Below are positions 11,201 to 21,587 of a stretch of 64,000 bases of DNA, piece after piece. The first letter of the stretch is position 1; each line of letters starts with the position of its first letter. The notes below the pieces were generated by a model. That model had not been told where the DNA came from. It did no database searches and saw only the letters and a program-made list of their open reading frames with translations. The DNA comes from Rhyacophila brunnea. Its lineage: Eukaryota > Arthropoda > Insecta > Trichoptera > Rhyacophilidae. The stretch is taken from the NCBI GenBank assembly GCA_022495005.1, contig JAGYXB010000020.1:1674001-1738000 (forward strand), in the 5' to 3' direction. The position numbers were made by a program, and so were the translations under genes.

Positions 11201-14200
11201 AGTGGTCAAAAAACAAATTTATTGAATAAATTCCAGGCTGATCCTCACTTGGATCGCATCATGTCGGAGAATCCATTCGGTCACATTGGCGCAGTGTGGA
11301 AGACAAAGCGGAGTCAGTGGGCAGCCAGTCTGACGCCCAGCAAAATTAAAGCCATGTACGATAATATCTGCATTCGATGCGATAAGATGGTGGCACATAT
11401 TAAGAGACAATCTCAAGAGCCTATAGAGGCCAGATTGGTAAGTAAATATATTTGTTTACATTCTACTTATTTATTTTAATATCTTTGTAAAGAACACTTT
11501 TTTGAATTTTTAGGATTCTATAGACAGGTTTGTCGACCAAAACAGCTGTCAAAAGTTAACAAAAGCCTTTGTTCAAAAATATAATAAAATCTGCGTGATT
11601 GCTTTATTATTATGCCCATCTACCAAGAAATGACAGAAATAAATACATTTAATTGTTATGTATTTAAGTTTTTCAATCATGAAAAGTTGTAAATTGTAAT
11701 TACATACAAATGTTATTGAAATCATAATTAAGTATGTCTGGTTTGCCGTTATCTCACCAATCGCTTAATTAAAAAAATCCTTATAGAATATTTTTTTATT
11801 TCCTTTTTTTCTTCTTCTTGGTCATTTCCTCATGGCTGAGGACCTTGACCACCTACAAATTCTGTCATCTTTTGAGCGACCAAGACTTTCCACCCCACGC
11901 GATCCTCTGCTTCTCTCAGGACAGAGTGAAGGCTGCCCTCAGTCAGCTACTTCACTTGGTCGCTCCAGCACACCGACACTTCCTCTACTTTGCCTTCCCT
12001 GGAGGCTACCCAAAACCACCAGTCTCTCCAGGTTATCCGGTCCACGCCGAACAATACATCCAAAAAACTACAGAATACGTCTCAAACATAATATTAAGTG
12101 CTGTTTCTTATCTGTAGTCTCTGTATGATTAACTGGTTTGTCCTGTGCTCTGTCCAAGAAATATGAAGCATTCGGCGCCAACACCACATTTTGAAGGCAT
12201 CAATTGCCTTCCGCTCCCTTGCCCTCAGGGTCCATGACTCGACACCGTACAAAAATAATATGGAGATCACTAATGTATGCACAAGCATCATTTTTGTGGC
12301 AATTGATATTCCCTGATCCTTCCATAGAGTCGTAAGACGTATCATCGCATTGTTTGCAATCTGTGTGCGCTTTCTTATAATATCTGCTTGATATCCATCC
12401 GCCTTATCCATTATAGCGAAATTTAATATAACTGTGAGAATTAAATGAAAAGAAAATTTAATAATAATATTAAAAACTGTGTTATTATTAGTGTACTTTA
12501 TTCTTGATTGCAGTTGGGCTCAACCTTTTTCACAAACGTGATTGTGTCGTCAGTGTTTGGTATTGAGGTCGATTCATTTGAAAATCCGGACAATCCTTTC
12601 ACCAAAATGTCAAGATCAATGTTCGTTTCCTCGTACATCGGTGGATTAATCATCACTCTATTCGTCAGATTCCCCATGTTGACTAAACTTTTAAGGATAA
12701 GGTGAAAATAAAAATATTAAAAACTATACTGTCATTTGCGTCATTAAAATTAGTAGAAAATTGAATTTTGTATAAATGTAAAACAGGACGTGTATATTAT
12801 GTGTATATTTTTTATGTCACACAAAGTCATTCCAGCCAAGCGTGGTGTGACAGTCTCGTTTTGTCACTTTGAATTACACTTTGTGTTATTGTTTGCACTG
12901 CCAAAACCGGTGGTGATATTAATAATCTTTGATCCCATTTTAGTGGCATTTATTTTGAGTTCACCGGATGACCAATTTGGTGGCTGCCAACAAATCGGAA
13001 AATACCTGCCGTATATAGAATAATATTCTTTCGAAGTTAACCTTTCAGACAATGCCGTCATTAGGGTTCCCAGATGTCCTCTTTTACCAGGACAAGTGCT
13101 CTTTTTTGAAGTCAATGTCCGTGTCTGGTTTTTTTTTTATCGAATAATGCGTAATGTCATTTTTTCCATTATGAACATTTTATACTCCTATTTTGTAAAA
13201 TCGAAAATAAATAATATTATTTTATGAAAGAATTGCGGTAGTTAGTACCTTACTATATTTCTTAAGAGCATACATCAGTGAAAAGGCAAATAATTTTCAA
13301 CAATAGGTGGGACGTAATTTCGCACTCGTTGCCAATCGGAGCGATAGCTAGCTGTCAGCATGTCAATTTGTTTTGTGATGGCATCGGAGGAATATATTCT
13401 TAAATAGTGTAAAGATGATTAAAAAACGTTACGCATTTACTCGAAAAAGGAAACGTGTCAATGAATATATTATTATACTACGAATATAACAATTAACATA
13501 ACATAAAATGGACGTATGTTGAATTTTTATGACAAATTATGTTTTGTTCGTCACGCGTCGTTTGCACAATCTGCACGTCGCGTAGTCACAATCTTTTTAG
13601 ACCATGTCTCAGCTGAATAATAGCTTAATAGCAAGATTTACTCGATATTTATTCTTGTTTGCTAATAAAAAATATGATTATGAGAATACATGATTGTAAA
13701 ATTATTACATTTCGGGGTAACTTATTGAGATTTACCAATCATTGGCATGCCACGGGTTCAATAATTGAACCTTGCCGCTGTAATTATTACAGTAGCAAAA
13801 TACATTGCAGAAACTTCAGAAAATCACACGTATATACACTGGCGGCACGTGGATAAGATTTCTGGGGGTGCCGCGGTTGATTAAAAATAAAAAAAATGTT
13901 TATTTGGATTATGATTTAATATTAACATCAAAATTAAATATAAATTATTAATTATAAGTAATTAAAATAAAGAACTTTGCATAAATTGCTTGCAGAAATA
14001 AATTTTAACAATGTTAATGAATCATTAAAGCTATATTTCTCTCCTCCGCTGTCGCGTGTGATCACGTATGAACGCAGAAACGGCGTAAAACTGTCAGGCC
14101 GGCAGTACCAATCAAGCTACCAGCTGCGTGCCCCGCTCCCCGTACCCCCCCTTCGCCCATTCGAGCATATTCGTTTCAAAACGGTACTGAAGTACAGCGG

Positions 14201-17200
14201 TGTATGATAATTATTGGATGTATCGGTGGGTGGGCGAGCTTAATTAATATTGATATTTTCATATAATATACATAAATTTATGTATATTATAATATTACAT
14301 TTTTCTCAATTTGTTTGGGGGTGCTGCAGTTCCGCAGTGCATATGGACGAGCCGCCACTGTGTATATATATTGTATTCTGAGAGCTAACCGGGAGACCTC
14401 GTACGGCATGGGGCTATTGGTCCACTGCTTATGCAGTGTCTCTTTCCTCCCTTTTCTTCCAGGTCCTCTTTTTATCATCGTGAAATATGGGAACCCTAGC
14501 CATGGCATATTACTGTCAGTGTTGTAAAACACATTAGTGGAGTAGTTATCTCCTAGTAGGCACCCTCCTTAAAGCAACAGCATGATAGTGATAATCTCTA
14601 TGGTACGAGGGTGGGTCAATAAGTCCTTAGAAAAGCCGACAGGTGGCGCGACTAGTACTGCAAGCGGTTTGTTTTCATGCAGCGGCACTACCGATTCAGT
14701 ATGCTGCGAAGTTTCAATCAGATTGGTCGGGTTGTTGTGTGTTTTTCGTACATTTAAAAAAAAAATTTCTTGTGTAAAATGGAAAAATGGAAAATGGAGA
14801 AAATTGAGTTTAGAGTTGTTATTAAACATTTTAATATAAAAGGGTTAACAGCAAAGGAAATAAAAAATGAGTTGGATTTAGTTCACGGCATATCTGCTCC
14901 TTCACTTGCAACTATTTATAACTGGTTAAATGAATTTAAACGTGGTCGTACATCAACAAAGGATGAACCACGCTCAGGACGTCCTGTAGAGGTGACTACA
15001 CCAGAAATGATCAATAAAATCCACGATATGGTGTTAAGTGACCGAAGATTAAAGTTGAGTGAGATAATTGAGGTTACAGGGATCTCAAAAGGTAGCGTCA
15101 TTTCTATTTTACATGACAAATTGGGCATGAAAAAAGTTTCTGCAAGATGGGTGCCGCGTTTGCTCACAGTCGACAATAAACGCAATAGGGTGGTGGCCTC
15201 TAAAGCCCTGTTGTCGCTCATGCAACGCAATCCGGATGAATTTTTTCGTCGCTTTGTGACTGTAGATGAAACATGGATACACCACTATACTCCCGAGACG
15301 AAAGAACAGTCAAAGCAGTGGATTGCGAAGGCAAACCATGTCCAAAGAAGGCGAAAACCGTAAAATCAGCTGGTAAGGTTATGGCTACTGTATTTTGGGA
15401 TGCACGTGAAATTATTTTCGTTGACTATTTGGAAAAAGGAAAAACAATAACAGGGGATTATTATGCATCTTTATTGGACCAGCTAAAAAACGAAATTGAA
15501 GAAAAACGGCCTCATTTAAACAGGAAAAAAATCCTCTTTCATCAGGACAATGCCCGTGTTCACACATGTTTACGATCAATGGCTAAAATTGAAGAATTGA
15601 AGTTCGAATTGGTCGACCACCCACCGTATTCGCCAGATTTAGCACCCAGTGACTTTTTCCTTTTCCCAAACTTAAAAAAATGGCTAAGTGGACAACGTTT
15701 TTTTTCAAATGAAGAAGTCATCGATCGGACAAATGCTTATTTTGAGGACCTTCCGAAAACTTATTTTTCTGACGGTTTAAAAAAAATTGAGAAACGTCTA
15801 ACCAAGTGTATTGAGCTCCAAGGAAATTATGTTGAGAAATAAAAAAAAAATACAAAAATAAAACCTGTTTTAATGCTTTTTTCTAAGGAATTATTGACCC
15901 ACCCTCGTATTTAGTCATAGCCTTTAGGTATAGCTTTACCTCTTACCGAAAACTATACCTCTGACTGTCCCACCCGAAGAAGGTAGACTATCCGCATGGG
16001 AGGCGAAAGCTAGCCTCTGTGGGTCTCGAAGATTGGGTAAAACCAGCAGCAGAGCATCTTCCACCCGGAACCAGTCTCGGGTACCGTACATGGAAAGCCC
16101 TAAACAGACTCAGAACCATGGTAGGGCGCACCCGAGACAACATGGTGAAGTGGGGGTTCTCCGAAAACCAAAGCTGCGAATGTGGTGAAATGCAAAGCAT
16201 GGAGCACCTATTTTCATGCAAGGCTTGCCCAGTAAGCTGCAATTTCCGAGGAAAATGGTGTTGCCTTCGCCAACTTTTGCAGCGACACATTGTAGTTATT
16301 GAAAACCCAACACAATGAAGAAGTCATAGATCAATATGTATCTAAGTAAAAAAAAAAATCTAATATCTATTTTGCAGATTTGTTGACAAGCAAAAAGAAA
16401 AGGAACTCATTGTGATGACCAGGGAGATTCTAAAATGCCAAAAAGACAACGTATTTTTAAAGGGAGATGGAAATAATGACAGTAGTCAAATGGAAACAGA
16501 CGACAAACCCTGTAAGAAAGTCTTAATATTGATTATGTTTATTTTCATCTTTTAAACTGAACGCCTGTGTCCGGGTACCTACATGGTTTTTAATTTCTTC
16601 CATGATGTATGTACCCATCCATCCACTGTCAACGTGTGCATGCCCTGTAAAGGTAAATAATAAAGAATTTGGGTTTCACGTGCATGGATTTACTGGCGGA
16701 AATCGTGCTTATTTTAAACTATGATGACAATAACTGTTGACAAGTGCTGACTGTCTCTCCAATTCATTCTTTAAGAGTGAGCGAGACGCCATGTTGTCAT
16801 TTTATAGTACTATTTGACAGGTAGTATAAATCGGTTAACCTCAAAATGAGTATAGTTCGTTTTTTTGCCGGCAGGTTCGCCACTATCGTTCTACTGCGCA
16901 GGCGCAGATCGAAAAAATCCCTACTGTCGGATGAAAATTCAGAAGCTTCCAATTTTTTTTGATTCATGCATGCAAGATTGCAACTGCAGGATAATACATG
17001 TTTACCTATACATTTTCTTGTTATGGCCGCGATAATACTTACTGTCAACATTAAATCCATGCACGTGTAAACGGGCTATAATGGCGAGTTGATAGACCAC
17101 TCATTTTTGCAGCCATAGATACTAATTTAATCCTGGGTCTGGCAAAAATTTATCAGTATTGTTTCAATGTGTTCAGAGTGGGTCACCTGATGGGTTCAGA

Positions 17201-20200
17201 AATTGGCTACTAACTATTCCTCGTAAGAAAATCTATTAATAACTTCCATTCTATGGAGACATTATATTATTATACCCTGCTTAGGAGTATTTTTTTAAAA
17301 TGTTTTCAGCTGATTATGAATACGAGGTAGCGGGACGGGTGTTTGGTTTCTTACTGGAGGGGACGGAAACCAGCAGTGGTCTTTTTTCGTTGGCACTGTA
17401 TGAGGTAATCTTTCAGAAAATAATTTATTAGAATTATTCATTGTTTAAAGAATTTGTTATAAACAATTGTCATTTTTATGAGCACACAAAATCACTAACA
17501 ATACCTACCTATCTAATACGCATACTTCCATTTTTCAATATAATTAATATAACATACAGCGGCGTGATTTCGAAAAGAGACCCATAGATGGCGCGACCCA
17601 TTGACTGGACGCCGGAAGCACTATGTAGACGGACTAGGATTTAACTCTATGTTGGCTCCGTAATTAATATCCCTTACAGTCTTACAGCCAGTCAGTTTTA
17701 TCTGACTAGCTCTGACTCTTTTGATCATACATGTTCTCTATTTTAAGACTAAGCACCTTACACTATCGAGATTCGTTTCTAGTGATAGGTGTGGTATCTA
17801 GTTGTCAAATGTGATACCTACCTGAACTGAACTAATCCTTTGGCAAGTTCATCTGGTTATGTGGTCGAGCGAGTCATCTTATCTTGTTAATCTGTTTTCG
17901 TGTACCGTTTGAAGTATTCTCTCTTATTGTTGGTTAATCTATGTGAACTCAAAATAAATACTATAACCGGAAGTGTTTCTATTTTATAATATAACTAAAA
18001 CATACTATAACTGGCGACCGACGTTTCTAAGTTATAAATAAATAAAACCATCCTATAAATATAAATATTTCTATGACTATCAATTCAACAACTCTAAAAC
18101 CTCGACATCAAGAGGAATACAATATTTAATATAAATCAAAGAAAAATGTTTTTACTGTCTCTTGAAAAAATATGTTGTATTAAATTTGACGTTTATAAGA
18201 TAGAAAGATGATATACAGTCGAGTTAATTGATGTTTCAATTAATTGCATTGCAGTTGGCATATAATCCATACATCCAAGAAAAATTGAGGACAGAATTGG
18301 ATAAAGCTGCGGCTAGCAATGGCGGAAATATATCTTATGAAGACCTTATGCACCTGCCTTATTTCGACATGGTCTTATCAGGTACCTAAACCTAAGTAAA
18401 TGTCATTCATTTATTTTAATTTGCGATCACAATTTAAATTATTGAGGTTTGTTTATCTAAAGGGGCCCATAAACGAGCATCAAAAATTGCAGATTGCCGA
18501 TACAATTACCAAAAAAATGGTGCAGCTATTGCCCAGTTGCTGGGCAATGTATGGTTTGACATCAGTGTCGGGCAAGTGAGGCTTATGTATTTTGTGCGTA
18601 GACGGACTTGGGGATATCGCGAGTGGAGAACTACAAGGTTCAAAGTGTTTGTCCTTGGCGAAACAAAAGTAACAATAAGGCAGCTTAATAGTACTTCATT
18701 GTTGGGTTTGTTTTCTCAAGGACGAACACTTAGAACCTTGTAGTATTAGGCTCGCGATATAGCAACAATGGCCGACAATGAAGTATCTGCACAATATCTC
18801 GTCCTAAATAATCACATAAAGAAAGCCAAAATAAAAGAGGTATTTGGATCGAATCCTACTAAAACAAACGTGAAACAATAAGTTTTGAAGCAATAATATT
18901 TAATATTTTACAGAAACTTTGAGACTTTATCCACCTGGCTTGTCTCTCCAACGTATCTCAAACAAGGAGTACACACTGCCCCCGCCACGTGCTGGAACTA
19001 AGCCGGTCACAATCCCTGTAGGAACTCCTGTACACATACCAATCTACGGCATGCAAATGGACCCAAAATATTTCCCTGACCCCGAGAGATTTGACCCAAA
19101 TCGGTTTACAGAAGAAGCAAAAAATTCAAGGCATAAATATGTGTACATGCCATTTGGGGATGGACCACGAGTTTGCATAGGTAAAACTCAACCATCAGAT
19201 AATCAATGTCATTGAGTTTCACAAAGAAATTGAACTAGTACCTTCAATAAAGCTTTCTACAGATGTAACTGCATAGTTCAGTGCATTTTTTTGCACTTAG
19301 TTTACATTACAGCCATGTAGCCTTCACACGGGATTGGCAAATAAATATCAACAGTAGTCAAATTTCTTTTGCAAATTCGAGGGTTTAATATCAAACAACA
19401 CTGTTGTTCATATTTTATAATTTATTGTGTGTTGTACATTTATCTTGCTTATGGTGATGTTAAAATTTATAGGTATGTATGTTTTTAAAAAAATTGGTAA
19501 AACAAGGGTAACTTTATGTAGTTAACATTAAACTTTACTAATGATAAGAAGAAATTAGAAAAAATTGCCGTAAAATTGTTTGACTATCATGTGGCCGAGA
19601 ATGTAAAATAACGTTAAAAAAAAAACACTTTTTTTGTAGATAATTATTAACCTACAATCGAAAGTCATTTGTAGCTAACCAGTGGTCTTTTTTTTTGTTT
19701 CAATTACATACATTTAGGCTCCACCTCTATAGAAGAAGGTTTTTTTTCAACATCGTTGATCTGAAACATAATATTATGTATTGTTCAGTTCAAATGAATA
19801 TGCAGAGTGAAATGGCTTGCATCTAATTTAATAATCAGACTCCTATCTATCTGTATAGAAGAAGATTTTCATCAATATTTTTGGAAGATATATTTATTAT
19901 TTAAAAAAATAAATCCGGTACCTACTTACGTGGAGACCTGACAAACTGACGGGTTTAAGGCCTTCTTGGTAATATTTTGTCTAGGCATATGATAAACCAC
20001 CATTAAATGTTACAAATACAGCAATAGTCATATTTGCAGGACTTTTCACATTTTGATTGATTATTTTACGCTTTGATTGATTTTTACACCCATACAAAGC
20101 AACCGCTTCACTTACTTTATAAAACCGCCATTGGGTGACTGGAATATGATTTATTATTTTTGTATTTAATTAACACATACTTCTTTTTTAGGGAGTCGTC

Positions 20201-20364
20201 TCGCAATGATTCAGACGAAAGCTGGAATTGCAGGAATAATTCGTAACTTCGAAATCAGAGTTTCACCGAAAACTCTTCCAAAACCTTTGAAAATTGACCC
20301 AAATATGTTGGTTCTAGCTCCTGTTGGAAATGTGTGGTTGACTTTTCATGAGAGATCCAATTGA
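5205..20364 (+). CDS. Cytochrome P450, CYP3 clan, CYP6-like (9 exons, complete)
   Basis: A haem-thiolate monooxygenase expected in the ER membrane, oxidising lipophilic substrates with NADPH-P450 reductase. Exons: 5205-5383, 6541-6670, 11237-11437, 12514-12701, 16378-16511, 17310-17404, 18255-18381, 18914-19180, 20192-20364. All joins keep frame and give 497 residues, the usual CYP6 length. Visible features: hydrophobic anchor at residues 1-18; KPTFFLGN after the anchor; C-helix WKTKR (124-128); FGIEVDSFENPD near 185-196; I-helix EGTETS (294-299); ETLR (352-355); PERF (408-411); haem loop FGDGPRVCIG (432-441) with Cys439 as iron ligand. The start has an A at -3. The stretch around residues 234-278 (G-H region) is divergent and lacks the usual RNDF-type block of CYP6 proteins. 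The introns hold many transposons. Subfamily and substrate are unknown. Confidence 0.93.
5384..6540. other. P450 intron 1, unassigned sequence
   Basis: About 5430-5860 is somewhat more GC-rich than its surroundings but has no usable reading frame. Around 6410-6450 the words cctccactccatggagg and gtccat resemble the 3' part of SINE family S1, so a decayed copy may lie at about 6340-6460. Nothing else is recognised. Confidence 0.4.
6885..7768 (+). pseudogene. LINE (non-LTR retrotransposon) reverse-transcriptase fragment
   Basis: The first frame (6889 to about 7500) carries the RT catalytic motif QYADDT, then SYGLKMNLKTTK and YKYIGTWVNEKWD. Its thumb/linker part includes FYGMEVWTL and RRILKIPWTDRV. 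After a frameshift near 7497-7500 the next frame continues LQYLGHIMRG, then GKRSRGRRRILWLKNLRDW, ending at 7742 before a short aagaagaag tail. The 5' part (endonuclease, early RT) is missing. The element lies in P450 intron 2, in the same orientation as the gene. The architecture resembles endonuclease-RT LINEs of insects; the clade is not certain. Confidence 0.88.
8185..9550 (+). mobile_element. Dispersed repeat P, copy 1, split by a hAT insertion
   Basis: The parts at about 8185-8430 and 9118-9550 are collinear with 60968-61575, where they are continuous. The right end (cccagtggttaagctacaac to gtttgaacatg) forms one arm of a foldback in the second copy. No coding capacity. It lies in P450 intron 2. 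Confidence 0.7.
8431..9109. mobile_element. Non-autonomous hAT-like element, 679 bp
   Basis: The exact 8-bp duplication ATGTGCAG occurs at 8423-8430 and 9110-9117. The ends are tagaggtgag and cccacctcta, typical of hAT termini. The homologous site at about 61124-61134 lacks the insertion, giving a paralogous empty site. No transposase frame was found. Confidence 0.88.
9740..9952 (-). mobile_element. SINE family S1, minus-strand copy
   Basis: Read on the minus strand it has the tRNA-like head, a slightly changed B box (GTTCAAATCC), the ctccatattgtggagg-like palindrome and the family 3' end catatgatcttaatagg. It sits between repeat P and the next hAT-like element in P450 intron 2. Confidence 0.75.
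9971..11085. mobile_element. hAT-like MITE (family M), copy 1, split by a solo LTR
   Basis: It starts cagtggcggcccatg and is collinear with 13837-14360 on both sides of the insertion at 10063-10621. The right end stops at about 11085 (ttccgcagtgcat), lacking the terminal gccgccactg seen in copy 2. GC-rich internal blocks and the tgctgcagtt word near each end are shared. Confidence 0.7.
10063..10621 (-). mobile_element. Putative solo LTR, 559 bp
   Basis: It is bounded by TG and CA and by the 4-bp duplication ACAT (10059-10062, 10622-10625), inside a family M element whose other copy shows the empty site. On the minus strand there is a TATA-like tataaatac followed by aataaataaa, giving the orientation. 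It contains a run of about eleven C. A second, partial copy is at 52-311. No internal retroelement genes are nearby, so recombination to a solo LTR is inferred. Confidence 0.55.
11815..12411 (-). pseudogene. LINE reverse-transcriptase C-terminal fragment
   Basis: On the minus strand from 12411 the frame reads through ATKMMLVHTLVISILFLYGV and WTLRARERKAIDAFKMWCWR. This is the usual post-RT region of endonuclease-RT LINEs. After a frameshift near 12094 it continues through a FGCIVRRGPDNLE-like and an SDQVK-like stretch and ends with a short gaagaagaa tail at about 11815. It lies in P450 intron 3, opposite to the gene. Confidence 0.85.
13268..13625 (+). mobile_element. Dispersed repeat N, copy 1
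   Basis: It is homologous over about 350 bp to 33597-33880 (+) and 50925-51292 (-). The ends resemble inverted repeats (taagagcatacatcag and, inverted, taagctattattcag). An ATG at 13415 opens MIKKRYAFTRKRKRVNEYI, which soon stops. It lies in P450 intron 4. Confidence 0.65.
13837..14360. mobile_element. hAT-like MITE (family M), copy 2, full length
   Basis: It runs from cactggcggc to gccgccactg and is 524 bp long. The flanking octamers are cgtatata (13829-13836) and tgtatata (14361-14368), a 7/8 match that fits a hAT target duplication. The interior is homologous to 9971-11085 without the solo LTR. Confidence 0.78.
14606..15907 (+). mobile_element. mariner element, 1302 bp, TA target duplication
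   Basis: The terminal inverted repeats begin CGAGGGTGGGTCAATAA, extend about 26 bp and differ at one position in the first 25. TA dinucleotides flank the element at 14604-14605 and 15908-15909. Size and content are those of a full-length mellifera/capitata-type mariner. It sits in P450 intron 4 in the same orientation as the host gene. Confidence 0.95.
14779..15842 (+). pseudogene. mariner transposase, one frameshift
   Basis: A cut-and-paste transposase of the DD34D class. The first frame (14779 to about 15327) has the two helix-turn-helix DNA-binding regions, the SGRP linker and VDETWIHHYTPE with the first catalytic Asp. The second frame (from about 15327) has HQDNARVHT and HPPYSPDLAPSDFF with the other two Asp residues and stops at 15842. 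The break is a single frameshift after KQWIA; no other stop was seen. All three catalytic residues remain, so the copy looks young though inactive. The ATG at 14779 was chosen because the family starts there. Confidence 0.92.
15975..16318 (+). pseudogene. LINE C-terminal zinc-knuckle fragment
   Basis: The frame at 16019-16318 carries TWKALNRLRTMVGRTRDN, then CECGEMQSMEHLFSC. This Cys-Cys-His-Cys pattern ends the ORF2 protein of Jockey/CR1-like non-LTR elements. Endonuclease and RT are absent. It starts about 65 bp after the mariner, and its 3' side is close to P450 exon 5. Confidence 0.75.
16668..17081. mobile_element. MITE family V, copy 1
   Basis: The ends are inverted: cacgtgcatggattta on the left and taaatccatgcacgtg (as aaatccatgcacgtg) on the right. 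The body, including ctgactgtctctccaat and ctactgcgcaggcgc, is shared with 31172-31620. The frame at 16797-17060 (-) is not conserved in the other copy and is not a gene. It lies in P450 intron 5. Confidence 0.7.
17128..17260 (+). mobile_element. Decayed 3' part of SINE family S1
   Basis: It starts at the end of the tRNA-like head (aatcctgggtctggcaa) and keeps a diverged body down to ttccattctatggag. It is older than the other S1 copies. Confidence 0.5.
17545..18030 (+). mobile_element. Possible LTR end with primer-binding site
   Basis: A non-coding block ends ataactggcgaccgacg. The tggcgaccg word resembles the primer-binding site placed just after the 5' LTR in many insect Gypsy elements. 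The block before it has promoter-like and aataaata words. No gag or pol follows, so at best this is a truncated remnant. It lies in P450 intron 6. Confidence 0.35.
18613..18766. repeat. Imperfect hairpin with about 45-bp arms
   Basis: The left arm (gatatcgcgag ... acaaggttcaaagtgtttg) pairs with the right arm (aacacttagaaccttgta ... ctcgcgatat). It lies in P450 intron 7 and is probably the core of a small MITE. The frame at 18537-18743 runs through it and is not a gene. Confidence 0.6.
19375..19655 (+). mobile_element. MITE family Q, copy 1 (partial)
   Basis: It is homologous to 56492-56873: it starts attcgagggtttaatatc and continues through tttataatttattgtgtg and tgactatcatgtggccg. It is less complete than copy 2. 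It lies in P450 intron 8; the rest of that intron (to 20191) shows nothing recognisable. Confidence 0.6.
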
Positions 20365-20856
20365 AAATGAAATTAAATAATTACAAAAGAGATTATGTCT
20401 CTTCCGGGCATGCTATCAATATAATCCTTGTTAAAAGATTTCTTTCTACTCTCCATGGATTCATTGAATTTACATTCCACCTATAATAGTCTGTATTGAT
20501 TTTTACTAATGGTATTCGTAATCTCGCAGTCTTGGAGATACCATGTCATAGAATGAATGTATTGTTTTATGATGCTATTGTGTGCTTAACTTACTTGATA
20601 GAACCATTGGGATTGATCTATTTTTGTTGAAGTATTTAATTTTTGTGAATGTACTGAATAGCTTAAGTTTATTGTTACGAATTCATATTATATTTATTAA
20701 TTTCGCTTACTCATATTTTCTTTCTTATGTTTCATATAATTTTTCTGTAGATAGCAGTTTTCCTTGCTTTTAGAATCGATGGATAATAATTATAATACTT
20801 TTACGTACTATGTATTATGGAACATTGGGCAATAACTATTACGCCAACTTTTACTG

Positions 20857-20862
20857 AATAAA
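20857..20862 (+). terminator. Likely polyadenylation signal of the P450 gene
   Basis: AATAAA lies about 490 bp after the stop codon, followed by T- and GT-rich sequence. An ATTAAA close to the stop at about 20372 is an alternative. Confidence 0.45.
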
Positions 20863-21200
20863 TAATTTAAAAAAATGATCAATGACTTTCATTTCCTATT
20901 TATTATTGCATCATTATTCTATTATGCTCTTCAAGCATTTTGATTTGGATGATCCAAAATAATATAATATATTTTAGTCTATGTCTATGGTCAGCCATAA
21001 TTTTTTTTTTCCAGTTTTCTCAGTTCATCCGGTTCATCCTCACTTCCTGAATAAGGCACATACGTTTATGCCTCATATATTATAATCAATACATTTATGG
21101 GAAACATTAAGTACAGTAAGAAAAAGAAAAATGTGGGAAATAAAAATAACTAATAAAACCAAAAACCTTCTGTTTGAGGCTTTCACGGTTGTTTTTTATC

Positions 21201-21356
21201 GTCGTATATTCTTGGGTTTTCACCGTGTCTCCTTCTTCCTTCTTTACTCGACGTTTCAGGCTCGTTGCATCTCTTGATAATGGCCTCTGCAACGAGCCTG
21301 AAACGTCGAGTAAAGAAGGAAGAAGGTGACACGGTGAAAACCCAAGAATATACGAC
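21201..21356. repeat. Hairpin with 69-bp arms and a hammerhead-like core
   Basis: The arms at 21201-21269 and 21288-21356 are reverse complements with one mismatch, around an 18-base loop. Across the loop and right arm the order is ttgataatggcctc, tgcaac, gagcctgaaacgtcgag. This resembles the CUGAUGA / stem II / GAAAC-GUC core of the hammerhead ribozymes known from Penelope-like retroelements, with the first core base changed. Two such ends joined head to head would give this hairpin. Activity is doubtful. Confidence 0.6.
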
Positions 21357-21587
21357 AACAAAACCCTTCTCTATATGAACTGACGTTTAAGTTCAATTGA
21401 TGGTTAGATGGCTTGGATATCCAACAACCCCTACATCACCTGACAGAATATTACATGACACACTTAGCACCAACGCTCATACAAATCGGTACATATGGAG
21501 GGTCTATAATATGGGTTAACTCTACAAGGGATACTAAGATAGTAGCAATGCTGAACTTTGTCTACTTGGAAGAAGCATTTGGATGTA

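Noticed and set aside
11818..12128. Two overlapping plus-strand frames of about 100 codons
   Set aside because: They are antisense to the LINE fragment on the minus strand.
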